From the NCBI GenBank assembly GCA_946803715.1, contig CAMPET010000118.1, forward strand, positions 28,753 to 92,752: 64,000 bases of DNA. Direction: 5' to 3'. Below the pieces are notes generated by a model, which searched no databases, was not told the origin of the DNA, and worked only from the letters and a program-made list of their open reading frames with translations. Both the position numbers and the translations under genes were made by a program. This document shows, in pieces, positions 40,001-51,000 of the stretch. This DNA comes from Beroe ovata. Its lineage: Eukaryota > Ctenophora > Nuda > Beroida > Beroidae. Position 1 is the first letter of the stretch; every line of letters starts with the position of its first letter.

Positions 40001-40773
40001 ACAAGAGGAAACTGTCACAGAAACTCCGGGCCGCTACAAAACCCGCCATCCCAATTTCCCCACCCAGCTCGAGACAGACATTCGAGAGAGTGAGGAAAAT
40101 ACAGGAACTGAGGAACATGTTGGTGTCTCGTGAGGATAAGCCAGAAGTTCACAAGAAACGAGATTCCAAACCCCCTTCCTCATCGTCACCTAGCATTACC
40201 AGAAGAAGTTCCCTTGTGAAACAACCGAGCATTCAACGATCTAAGACCCCGGAAGATCTTGTTATCCGATCATACAGGATTACCAAGATAAACGACCAGA
40301 AACCCGCCACTCCCCCTCTACCCACTTCCCCGCCTGCTGTACCCACTCGAGACCCGGATAGGAAGCGCAAAAAACGCCGGAAACCACGCGTCCCCTCTTC
40401 GGACACGCCCTTCACTACAACATTCGAACTGAAGGTAGACAACTATTTCAAAGATCCCTCGCCCCCTCCCTGTTCCATCACTCCGGATTCTGGGTTTAGT
40501 GAGGGTGTTCTGTCACCACAACCCAAAGCGGTGTTGACACCTGACACCACAAAACTGGAGGTGGAGTCAGTGTACTCGGATATCGAAACACCGCTCGAGA
40601 AACAGGGGGCGGAGGAGAATGTTCTAGAAAAGTCGGCGGTCAACAAGACAGTGCGGTTCAGCGAAGATATCTTCTATGACACGGACGTTACACAATCCCA
40701 TTCACTGTCGCGCAATTCCAGTGATAGCCCCCCAAGAAGCTGTATCAAGATGAGGAACGTACATAGCGGCTAG
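35578..40773 (+). CDS. Ankyrin-repeat protein, ANKRD53-like
   Basis: Five exons join in phase: 35578-35676, 38876-38978, 39059-39155, 39330-39468 and 39718-40773, giving 497 residues. The first ~150 residues form about four ankyrin repeats (GWSALHMAAMNGKLECIKFL, GWTPLHLASRSK, GISSVHQAVSANNLQCVKCL, GLSPLDVAKVWGHTECSKYL). A highly charged helix follows (NNKKEEEEKRRRRWVTEHKK), then a long Pro/Ser/Arg-rich disordered tail. The final repeat plus WGH...YL and Trp/Lys-rich helix resemble vertebrate ANKRD53, a spindle and microtubule-associated protein; that match is from memory and only moderate. Exon 1 joins exon 2 at an internal CAG (38875) because this restores the repeat consensus. Intron 1 (3.2 kb) contains a Penelope-like fragment and an N gap. 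The last exon is 1.06 kb. Confidence 0.85.
36554..36874 (-). mobile_element. Penelope-like retroelement fragment (GIY-YIG endonuclease end)
   Basis: The minus strand is open for about 107 codons from the N gap to a stop at 36554. It reads YVAICRHC, then FYIGQTLNSLMSRCNGHRDK and SALSMHIMDKHPENF, ending LDRVEDCFIFTTKADLVGLN. The FYIGQT..L..R...H pattern is the GIY-YIG endonuclease that closes the ORF of many Penelope-like elements. The reverse transcriptase, expected to the right on this strand, is replaced by an N run and a CA microsatellite. The fragment lies antisense in intron 1 of the ankyrin gene. The frame is uninterrupted, so insertion may be fairly recent. Confidence 0.75.
36875..37101. 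repeat. N gap plus CA microsatellite
   Basis: 168 Ns (36875-37042) followed by about 60 bases of CA repeat, directly abutting the Penelope-like fragment. (CA)n next to a retroelement end is a common collapse point in short-read assembly. Confidence 0.9.
38339..38462. repeat. Degenerate CA/GACACA repeat
   Basis: ACACAGACAC-type repeats over about 120 bases within intron 1 of the ankyrin gene; apparent ORFs here are repeat translation. Confidence 0.85.
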
Positions 40774-41139
40774 GACTATTCCCATAGTGACTCCTCACTT
40801 TGTATCGATATGCTTTTGAGTTATGTTTTTAGTTATGCTATGCTTCAGGTTAGTTGCATTGTTTGGTTTAAGATTGAGTGTTTGATAGTATCGGTAGATA
40901 TAATATCGTGATATTTCAACCTGTATAAAGTGTAAGAATTTTAAGTAAAATTATTCAAACTTGATAATTTAGTATCCAACATTATACCTCTTAGTTCATC
41001 CTGCCAGTGCCACTAAAATCTTAGTATCCTCTCGAATCGAATTCAAATTTATTTATTGATCAAAATATTATTCAAAACCCCATGTAATTATCCAAACACA
41101 ATATTTTCTTCGTATATATCTCCCATAACCACATCCCAT

Positions 41140-43921
41140 CTAGTTGTTGTATATGGTGTTCATGTCCTCTACTGCCCCGTCATCCAAATAAGTCCGGGAC
41201 TCATTCCTCTCCACTATCACCTCCTCATCGCCTCCTCCCCCTCCTCCCCTCTGCAGTGGGAGTGTCATGGTCCGGGTCCTGAACCGCTGGACCACGCTCC
41301 GTATGATGTCCCCACAGCTCTTGCCGTTGAACCTCATAGACCGGAACCCGTAGATAACGGGGTTGAGAATGACGGATGTGTAGAAGAAGCAGAAGACGAA
41401 GCTGCTCCACCCCGTCAGCCTGATATCGCGCCATGACACGATAAAGTAGGGGAGCCAAGTCAGAGTGAATGTCAGTATCACTATCACACCTATGAAACAT
41501 GTGAGTAGTTGGAACAGAATATAATTTGGGGTATTGTGTCTGTGGACCATTGGGTGTTAACTAAGAACTTGCTGTGATTTGCATGTCTGTGTGCCTGTCT
41601 GTGCTTGTCTGTTTTTGGGGTTCATGTCCTGTTTGGTGGCGTACTGTACCTGTCTTGAGGAATTTCCACCACTGTTTATCCTGGAAGCCATTCCCTCTGC
41701 GACACACGTAGAATATAATCAGTCCCCACGACATGAGGTGGATCTTATGGGAGAGAGAGAGGGGGTGGGAGACGTGTGTACTGTGTATGTAAGTAAGTTA
41801 GTGTGAAATGGGGGTAGTGTCACTCTTAGCAATACGGCAAGTGTGCTCTTCGTTCATACTAAGGTGTCAGGTGTGGATTCATTGACAGAGATACCAGCAA
41901 AGGCAGTCCAAAGAAGACAGATGAGTTTTCCCTCGCGATGTACGCTTCTAGCTCCCCAGTGACAGTGCATCTCCGTATGGTGTCCTGAGGAAGTGTTCAT
42001 GCCCAAAAATAAACTCATCTGGATTCTGGGTGATTAAGATTGTACAATGAACAATTTTCTATGTACAATGTACTATTTGTATGGCTCTCACCTCATNCAT
42101 AGACCGGAACCCGTAGATAACGGGGTTGAGTATGACGGATGTGTAGAAGAAGCAGAAGACGAAGCTGCTCCATCCCGTCAGCCTGATATCACGCCATGAT
42201 ACGATAAAGTAGGGGAGCCAAGTCAGAGTGAATGTCAGTATCACTATCACACCTAGAAAAGATGTGAGTAGTTGGAACAGAATATAATTACGGGTATTGT
42301 GTCTGTGGACCTTTGGGTGTCTGTTAACTAAGAACTTGCTATGATTTGCATGTCTGTGTGCCTGTCTGTGATTGTCTGTTTCTGGGGTTCATGTCCATTG
42401 TCCAATTTGGTGGCGTACTAACTGTACCTGTCTTGAGGAATTTCCACCACTGTTTATCCTGGAAGCCATTCCCTCGGCGACACACGTAGAATATAATCAG
42501 TCCCCACGACATGAGGTGGATCTTATGGGAGAGAGAGAGGGTGGGAGACGTGTGTACTGTGTATGTAAGTAGTGTGAAATGGGGGTAGTGTCACTCTTAG
42601 CAATACGGCAAGTGTGCTCTTCGTTCATACTAGGGTGTCAGCTGTGGAATGTGGATTCATTGACAGAGATACCAGTAAAGGCAGTCCAAAGAAGACAGAT
42701 GAGTTTTCCCTGGCAATGTACGCTTCTAGCTCCCCAGTGACAGTGCATCTCCGTATGGTGTCCTGAGGAATTGTTCATACCCAAAAATAATCTCATCTGG
42801 ATTCTGGGTGATAACGATTGTACAATGTATAATTTTCCATGTACAATGTACTATTTGTATGGCTCTCACCTCATAGTTCACAGTCAGCTTCCCATATGCT
42901 ATGAGAATCTGTAGAAGAACGATTTCCATGACAGGGAGTGCCCAACATAGCGCAATGCAGATAAACAGCTGAAGAATGCGGTTTATTGAGGGGCCCTGCG
43001 TCATGAGATGGCATCACGACTAGCTTCATCACAAATGATAACTTCCCTCTCGACGGCGCTATCATGATCACGGATATATTATGAAAATGATAGTTTTACT
43101 GTTCCCGTCTGTGACGACCCTTACACTTATTTTGGTGAGAGATAGGAAGGGCACATAGAGGAACAGGAAGATAAAACTGAGAGGAATGACACCCAGCACA
43201 TTGAGGTCCTCGATGAACCAGATGAGGAACATGCCAGCTTCACACCAATCGCTGTGCCCCCCTGATAATGCAGTGGGATTACTGGAGTTGGAGGTGTTTG
43301 AATCACGGGAGCAGAATATAACGTCATAGAGGGAGTTGGTCATTGTGGTACATATCCGAGAAAATGATGAGTTTCTCCACCGCGATGCAATGACTGGTTA
43401 TAATATACCTGTCGATACAACATTAGCACCCCATATGAGTGATGGGTTGACATAGCCAGGTCCGCGGAGACATGTCGCACACAGAGACATGAAGAGGTCC
43501 GTGACGGCGAGGTTGATAAACGATATCCGGGTATAGACAGAATAATCGGTCCTAGGGGCAGAAATGGGGGAACTTATGATTGTGATGAGGAGGAGTCATG
43601 CTAGAATGGGGAAACATGCTAAAATGGCCAATTTAAATGGCCAATTAGGAAGTTTGAAGGTCGTCATAAATCTCACTCTGTCTTGAGTTTTGAAAAGTAG
43701 ATCAAGCATATCGTGTTGAGAATGATCCCAATCGATCCTGAAGCGAGTGTACTTTAATAACAAAGATATAACTGGAATCGAACAAGTGAATCAGAGGGAG
43801 GACAAGACAAGTGAGGGGTCTGTGCTACTTTACCTAGTGAAATGATCGCTATACCGACATGGAGAGCGAACCAGGATGTATCATCATCCTCTGTCATGAT
43901 TAGAGGATCGGCAAAAATCAT
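41140..43921 (-). CDS. Class A G protein-coupled receptor (3' half duplicated in the assembly)
   Basis: Minus-strand exons join in phase: 43834-43921 (ATG), 43677-43737, 43409-43551, 43125-43261, 42870-42995, 42673-42762, 42428-42521, then a TM6-TM7 exon truncated by the N at 42097 (42098-42252). The complete version of that last exon is 41140-41489, so the intact receptor is 362 residues. Seven hydrophobic helices show rhodopsin-family marks: N in ILNTICL (TM1), LAVTDL (TM2), the extracellular Cys before TM3 (SDWCEAG), Trp in TM4, WLPY (TM6) and NPVIY (TM7). The DRY triad at the end of TM3 is replaced (SLTKIS). The C-tail contains a Gly run and acidic residues. Exons for TM5 occur again at 41895-41984 and 41650-41743. 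Ligand unknown. The family is clear; the subfamily is not. Confidence 0.85.
41335..42874. repeat. ~770-bp near-duplicate segments joined at a single N
   Basis: 41335-42096 repeats as 42098-42874. The first copy ends CTCACCTCAT at the N (42097), and the second begins CATAGACCGGAACC immediately after it. Offsets between matching exons are a constant 778 bp, shifting to 763 through indels. This is what results when two overlapping, slightly different contig ends (alleles) are abutted with one N. Confidence 0.92.
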
Positions 43922-45041
43922 CTCCAGTTAAAAATGCTAATATGATTAGATCAGTAAGTGCGAGGGACCCGTTTGGTAATCTATGAAAAGCAGAGTGTAC
44001 TGGGACCAGTGAAAAGGAACGAGCAACAAAACACCAGTGTCCAGTATCCAGTGTGCATGTAAATGTATACGAGAGTGTGAACTGGGGGACATATGATACG
44101 GTATAGGTACTCGACAAATTACAATTTCCACGGGATAGAACTTGAGATTAAGAGGAAGTAGTGGTAGGAAAAAAGAAAAAAAGGACGGACCAAGGCATAA
44201 TGCTTATGCGGACAGTGCTTCACCCATAAACTGCGTTCCTACTTCCAAGACTCATGCAGTTGTTGAATGAACAGTTTATTGGTAGGTCCCTAGTGTGAAG
44301 TCAGACCTAGCCCTTCGAATTAGTTGAATAAATAATCAGTTCTGCCCTGTTTTATACTTTTATAGATACCTACCGTTAATGATTACTCATTATTTAAGTG
44401 ATTAAGTGAAATATCTGGCCTCGTGCCAGATGTAATTTCTTGGCTCCTTCCCAATCGATGAGGAGCAATTATATAGTGATTACTATAAACTGAATATTTT
44501 ACCATTTGATTGCAATCATTTTGTCATTATGACAATTACTGACAAGTGTTTTGGCAATCTCCCAACACCGTCTCAATTCTCAAAGTCTGGTAAAATTGAA
44601 GCTTGATTCCTGAGACTCCAACCCGATAGCCAAATCAGTGGAAAATCTTCTCTCAATTCCCGACTAAAGAGATGTAAACGGGAATTGAGGATATAGATCA
44701 TATAGATTAAGATATGTGTCAGTGTATAGTTGTACGGTCAATCGTGGGTCAAAGCTTGTTCAAATGTCGGATCTTGCGACACAGACACACACAATTCCCA
44801 AACTCTTGAGACAAGTGATCACACTATTCTCTACTCTTTTGCATTCGTGTATTTTCAATGTCACTTGTTTGAAGTTCGTCGCTCGTCTCTGCTTTTTGTG
44901 TCTGTGTGCGTAAAAATTCATCACTTTTTTGATTTCGGATCTTCGGAAAAATCATATTCTTATCACGTTATCTTCAGGAAGGTATAGAGACAGGCTACAG
45001 AATCCGTGGCTAATTGTCCTGGTTTTCCAGACAAATCACTG
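43922..45041. other. Divergent upstream region of the GPCR and ferlin genes
   Basis: About 1.1 kb separate the two divergent start codons and should hold both promoters. It is AT-rich and I see no clear TATA box. A TTTTCCAG acceptor (45021-45030) shortly before the ferlin ATG suggests a spliced 5' UTR there. No further gene. Confidence 0.45.
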
Positions 45042-48000
45042 ATGGAAGACACTGGTAAGATTACTTTGTATCATTGTTCTTTGTCCATGTGGACGTAATG
45101 TCTATTGTCCATGTGGACGCCGGACACGTCCTTTGTCCTATTGATCCAAAGTTTGTTTTTAGACACTGTCAATTGCCTCATCACTTGCCTCATCCATCAC
45201 TTGCCTCAGATTTCAAGTTCGATGTGTTGATCAAACAAGCGTTCAACTTGCCGCTGTTTGAGCGAAGTGGCACCCAGAGTTCAGTATTCAGCATCCGGTT
45301 CCAAGGGTGGGAAAGTCGGAGCAAGGTGTTCGACAACAGTCTCAACCCAGCGTACAATGAGATGTTCTCTTTCCCCCTGGGGAAAGTTGGAATAATGCCA
45401 GCCGAGGTTATCAACATCATTGTCAAGACATACAAGACAGAGGGGTTCAGCAATCTCCTAGGTATGGTCGATGCTGTGGTCCCAGTTAGCGAGTTGCACG
45501 CTGGGAAAGCGGTCCAAGCCGTCTGGCACCTCAGGGATAAGACGGGTAACCTGAATGGAGCTACTATCCATGTTAGGATGTTTGCCAAGTTTCAACCTGT
45601 TGAAGCTATACCCCGGAAAGTCAGAGCAGCAAAGCCACTTAACCCACGACTACTGCCAGACACCCCAGATATCTACAAGTTGAGATTCCTGATCCACAAG
45701 TGTACGGGTCTCGTTCACCAGCCCTGCTCTGCCATAGTGGTTGTCAAGTTTGGCACGGAGACTAAGTCAACTCAGATCTGTCACATGTCAACGAACCCGG
45801 AATTCGAGGAGGAGATCAACTTTGTGGTTCAGATGAGTCAGAGAGATATCGCTAAAGCAACTGTGATTATAGAGATTCTCAATACCCTACGGACAGATAA
45901 AGCTGCTGTGATTGGGGAGTTCAAGTTTGTGGTCGAGACCGGCTTCTCTGGGGAGCCGATAGGTTGGGATGAACCAGCGTATGAAGCAAACACTGTCTGT
46001 AGGACAACATTCAAGAAGTGGGTTATTGTCACCAACCCCTTCGAACAACCCAAAAATATCACAGGGTTCCTGAACTTCTCCTTTTCAGTGCTGTCTCCTG
46101 CTGAAGCTCTAGCTGCATCTCCAGCCATCCCTCCCATCATTCTGAATGTTGTTCGGAACATCATGAGGCCAAGTGAGGTAACTGCTCAGTACAAGAAAGT
46201 GGTGTTCAGGATCTATGGGGCATATGATCTGCCCATCATGGATGAAATAGATGAAAAGGGGGCAATTTACAATCTGAAGAGATCTGCCTTGTGTGATCCT
46301 ATCCTCTCCATATCATACTGTGGAGTAGAGGCGACCACGCCCATCCACTATGCCACCTACTCGCCTGAGTTCAACACTGATATTATTTTCAACATTGAGG
46401 TGCCTGCGGTCACAGATATTGTTGCCATAAAGTTGCTCGATCACAATATAGAATCATTGATGGGACCGAATGTCATAGCAACTAGATATCTTTCTCTCAG
46501 TGACATTTCGTACAACGCTTCCAAAGACGAGCAAGGTGGTTTTGATCCCACATTCGGTCCCTCCCACATGCCATTCTACGGTTCACCTAAACAATTTGGT
46601 TTGAACACAGAACTTGATCGCCTGAACACTGGTGAACAACCTGGAATTGGTTACAGGGGACGGTTGTTATTTGAGGTATTCACTAAACCAAGTTACTCGG
46701 TTGGGGTATTCGCATCAACTGCTCCAGCCCCAGAAGTAGCAACTAAACGAGTGAAAAACGTTCTGCGAACACAAAAGTGTGTCCTAGCGATGGGCTTGAT
46801 GCAGGCTGCAATGATTGCTGAAGAGTTTGGTAAGGGAAAAGAGATCAAGTTTGAGATATGCGTGGGGGAATTTGGATATCAGGAATCCACCGTTACAGAG
46901 GTTACCAATAGCGTGATATGGCCCCAAGTGCCCATATTCGATGCCACAAAGTACTACTACATACCGTACGACAGTGATCAGGCATGCATTATTCCAATGG
47001 AGTGGGAGCACACTCTGTACAGACTGGAACACCTCAACATTATGGAGGAGATCAATGATTACTACCAGTCAGCCCTGCTGGAGATCAATGAGAGCGTGAG
47101 GGTGGAGAAGATGCCGTATGAGATAGTTGCCGATATCAAGATCCTACTCAAGAAGACGATAGAAAAGTGCACGATTGACCTGCCAGAGCTGCCTGCCCGA
47201 GCGAATGAGTTGGACAAGAAGCTGCGGACACTCCGCGAGCTGAAGCTGGCCGACATCAGGAAGATGTGTAAGCAGTTGATGAGAGGGGGTAAGTTGGATA
47301 GTTCACCCACCACACTCAACACTCTGCTGGACATGAGGGACAAGCTTCAGAAGCTGTGTATTGAGCCGCAGTGCGAGACTCCTGACATCATAATCTACAT
47401 GTACGCGGGGCAGAGTAGTCTGCCTGTGGCGGCCGCCAAGCGCCCCATCAACCAGTTTCTGGACTCAGATGTGGGAGTGGGGAAGAACTGTCTCCGGAAG
47501 CAGTACCTGGAACTGATCCCACTGGACGGTAGGGAGACGGTGGCAGCGGAGTTAGATGTGTACATGTGGTTTGGTACAGAGGAGAGATACAAGCAGAACT
47601 TCCAGTTCCCGTATGACGGCAGAATCACGTCATATGCTGAAATGGTTGGTAACCTATCTGAACTCACCAATTCACTATCTTGTTTTTATCTTCATTGATT
47701 TTCACTCGATCTGTGTCCAGTACGAGAATGAGATGGTGACGAATGACAAGTGGGGACCACGGAATCTGCCGAGACCCCACTACTCAAACAAGGAAGGCAC
47801 GGTCAGTATACAACGTGTGTAGTGTATTGTGTATAATGTACGTTGTACATGTTGTACAGTTTTAAGAGTGTTGACCAGTTTATTGTCTTTGTTCTTGACT
47901 CAAATATCCATACTATGAGAGCTTATGCCAAATTGACTCACAAATTCTAGTCTGATTACCCCTATGAGCGAGGAATGACAGTTACTGCCATGACACTATG

Positions 48001-51000
48001 ACAGCTATTGATATCAAACTCTCCACTGTTTCAGCTGGAAACTCCCAAGGATATCTTCACCCCTCCGGAGGGATGGTGTTGGGAACAGGACTGGACTATT
48101 GAACCGATGAAGAGCTCTATGCAGAGTGAGGAGTTTGTACTGACAGAGTGGACAGATCAGCTGTACGAGACGGTGGACAGCAGTGACCCCGATAGTGTTT
48201 TCACACAATGGTACAACAAGGTAATTGTCCCAGGGGGCGGGGGGTGGTAGAGAGGGTATGTCCCTGACAATTATGTCATCTTTTTGTAAGTGTAGTCCAC
48301 CAAACTAAATCACCGCTCAGTCACAATGTTACACATCTCGTCACAATGTTATACATCATGTCACTATATGTCACGGGCGCGTGTATTCAGGACATGTCGC
48401 CTGCTCTGCCTAAGGATGAGATAAAAGTTCCAAATGGCTGGAGTTGGACCTCGGAGTGGGACGTTGACATGGACGAGCCGGGTGACACTTGTGGTGAGTG
48501 TGGGGATTTGCAGGACCCCTTATGCTGATAACTGTCAATGTCTGACACCTGTCAATATCAATCACAGAACTACTATACTTTACAATGGAATATAACTTTC
48601 ACCAAAGTTGTGCTTCTCAAGATCAGGATGGCGCAGCCGTTCTTGCTCTCTCTCTCTCTCTCATCTGCTAAACCTCTACCCCCAGGTTGGGCGTATTCCA
48701 AGTCAGCAGACAGTTCTGTGTACACATACTCACAGAAGAAGGACAGTGTCTTCAAGAGACGGATGTGGAAACGAACAAGGGAGAGAAAGGGAGAACCTGA
48801 ACTTCCCGATCTCAAGGTACTGAGGATGTGTATGTACATTGTACACGGGTATTGATCTGCATGGACAATGTACAATGTACATTTGACAAATGTACAGAGT
48901 ACTCTGTACATTCTTTAAATTTTCCTACCCAGTACTCCCGGAGATCTGTTCGTCGCGTATCCATGAAAATGCTAACCCCTAACCCCCGTGTTTGTATGAC
49001 ATTGCCCCCCCCCCTCCGGCCCCCATAAATCGTGGTCTCTTTCTTCTGCAGAAAGTGGTCGCTGAGAAAGGGGGCTGGGAGTACGCCCAGACGTTCAGCA
49101 GCAGATTCCACATTGATGAGTTGCCAACTGACATGGTCAGGCGAAGGAGATGGGTCAGACAGATGACAAACATTGATCCATGTACGTTGAAACCAGCACT
49201 TTGGCATTTTAGGAGATGGTTACATCCCCTTTTTCGCTGTAAGGGGCTAAAGCTCGCTTTAATTGATCTAATTTCAGATGAGGTAAAGTTTGTGTACCAG
49301 ACCATCAGTAAAAAGATAGTGATAGCCCCACCCCTTCTCCTTACATACCCTGGTATGGAAATGCATTCACTGACTCATGAACTTTAAACATGGAATTAAA
49401 CGAAGATTCCTCTTCTTTAAAATATGTGTGATAGCAACACGTGTGTCATGATGAGTTAAAGCCACGTGTAATGAGTGAGCACGAGCTAAACACGTCTGTT
49501 CTCAGAAATGACCAAGTATGAAGTGCGAGTACACATTTACCAGGGACGAACTCTCAAATCACCCGATATCATGGGATACGTCAGTGAGTATCTACTTCTG
49601 TAGTAGTATCAGTAAATACTACTGATAGTCTCAGTACCTACTGCTGATTGCATCAGTTCATACCTATCAGTCATGACCGCAACACTGATTACTATACAAC
49701 TACCATCAATTCGACTTTAGTCGTGACAAACTAGGTTGACAGGTCGTGATTATGTGCCGAATCTGGCAAACCCGTTGGAGATCCTTGCTAAACGAAACAA
49801 TGGGGTTCCGTACAGACACGTCTGTTGTCACAGAAGCAAAAACCCTAAAACCTAGATCGTAACACCTCCCTTTCTCAGCGGTATATTGTGTGGTATGTGT
49901 GGATAACATTACCAAGGTGACGCGCACCATAGAACATCAGCTTTCCCCAACTTGGGACCAAACTCTCAAATTTGAGAACATCACCATCATTGGCCCACCC
50001 AATGCCATACACCAGACCCGCCCTAAAGTCACTGTCGAGTTGTACCACAAAGGACCTCAGGTATGTGTCTTTGTGCCAGGGTGTGGTCGTGTTAGTTATG
50101 CGCCCTCCCCAATGAATCATGCTGCAGTGGATTTTACTTCTTTTGCAATCTTTTTATCACTATAATATGTTACACCCTTGTTTCAGGGCGACGTGTACCT
50201 GGGGAGGACCCACATGGCCCCCTGTCCCGACCCGAAGGAGACCACAATGTCCTGGCACCGGGTTATGTACAAGGGTGAACACTCTGGTGACATACTGGGA
50301 CTAGCTCAGCTATTCATGGTGAGTGATGGGGCGAGAGGGAGACTCTGCATGAAGTGGGCGACCGAAAATAATTGGTTATGTCGGGGGAATCTGGGAGATA
50401 AGTGTTCAACTTCCGGAGTCCGGACTGATATTCACAATTTCCCTCAGGCTGACACTCCAGAGGACATCATGGCCCTGCCATTCGACCCTCCGACCATGCC
50501 TGATGGGAGATTCCAGCTACCACCTGGTATACGACCCATCATGAAACTGACAAGGATAGAGGTATGATCAAATACTCAGTTGTTCCGAGTCTCGGAAATC
50601 AGTGAGCCATGGTTTAAAATAGACAATCACGGATCATTATCCCTCTAGATCCTGTCGTGGGGTTTGAGAAAGTTGAAGTTCTGGAACGCTAAGCCGATCA
50701 AATCACCCGTCGTTGAGATTGAGTGTGGTGGACTGACGACCGTCCTAGAGGAGATTGAGAATGTGAGGGTGAATCCCAACTTCCCTCAAACCAGCAGCTA
50801 TATTGATGTGTTGCTACCTGAGGGAAACACGTACAAGCCACCGATCAACATACGGCTTCTAGACAAAAGAGCTAATGGATTCATTCCGCTCATTGGCAAA
50901 TATGTGCTCAACGAACTTGGCAAGTGAGTGTCAATATCAAACCTTGTATTGTACCTGAGACCTGATTTGGTGTCAGGCAGTGTTGGGCAGAGGTGGCATA

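Noticed and set aside
41140-42521. Two tandem GPCR genes or alternative TM5-TM7 cassettes
   Set aside because: The duplicated segments start and end exactly at the single N, and the upstream copy is truncated there; uncollapsed alleles explain this better.
43394-43408. A 15-bp GT...AG interval in the GPCR gene whose removal keeps the frame open, as if a tiny intron
   Set aside because: A normal 147-bp intron (43262-43408) also fits the phase and gives a usual short extracellular loop before the TM3 cysteine (VVST|GHSDWCEAG), so no micro-intron is needed.
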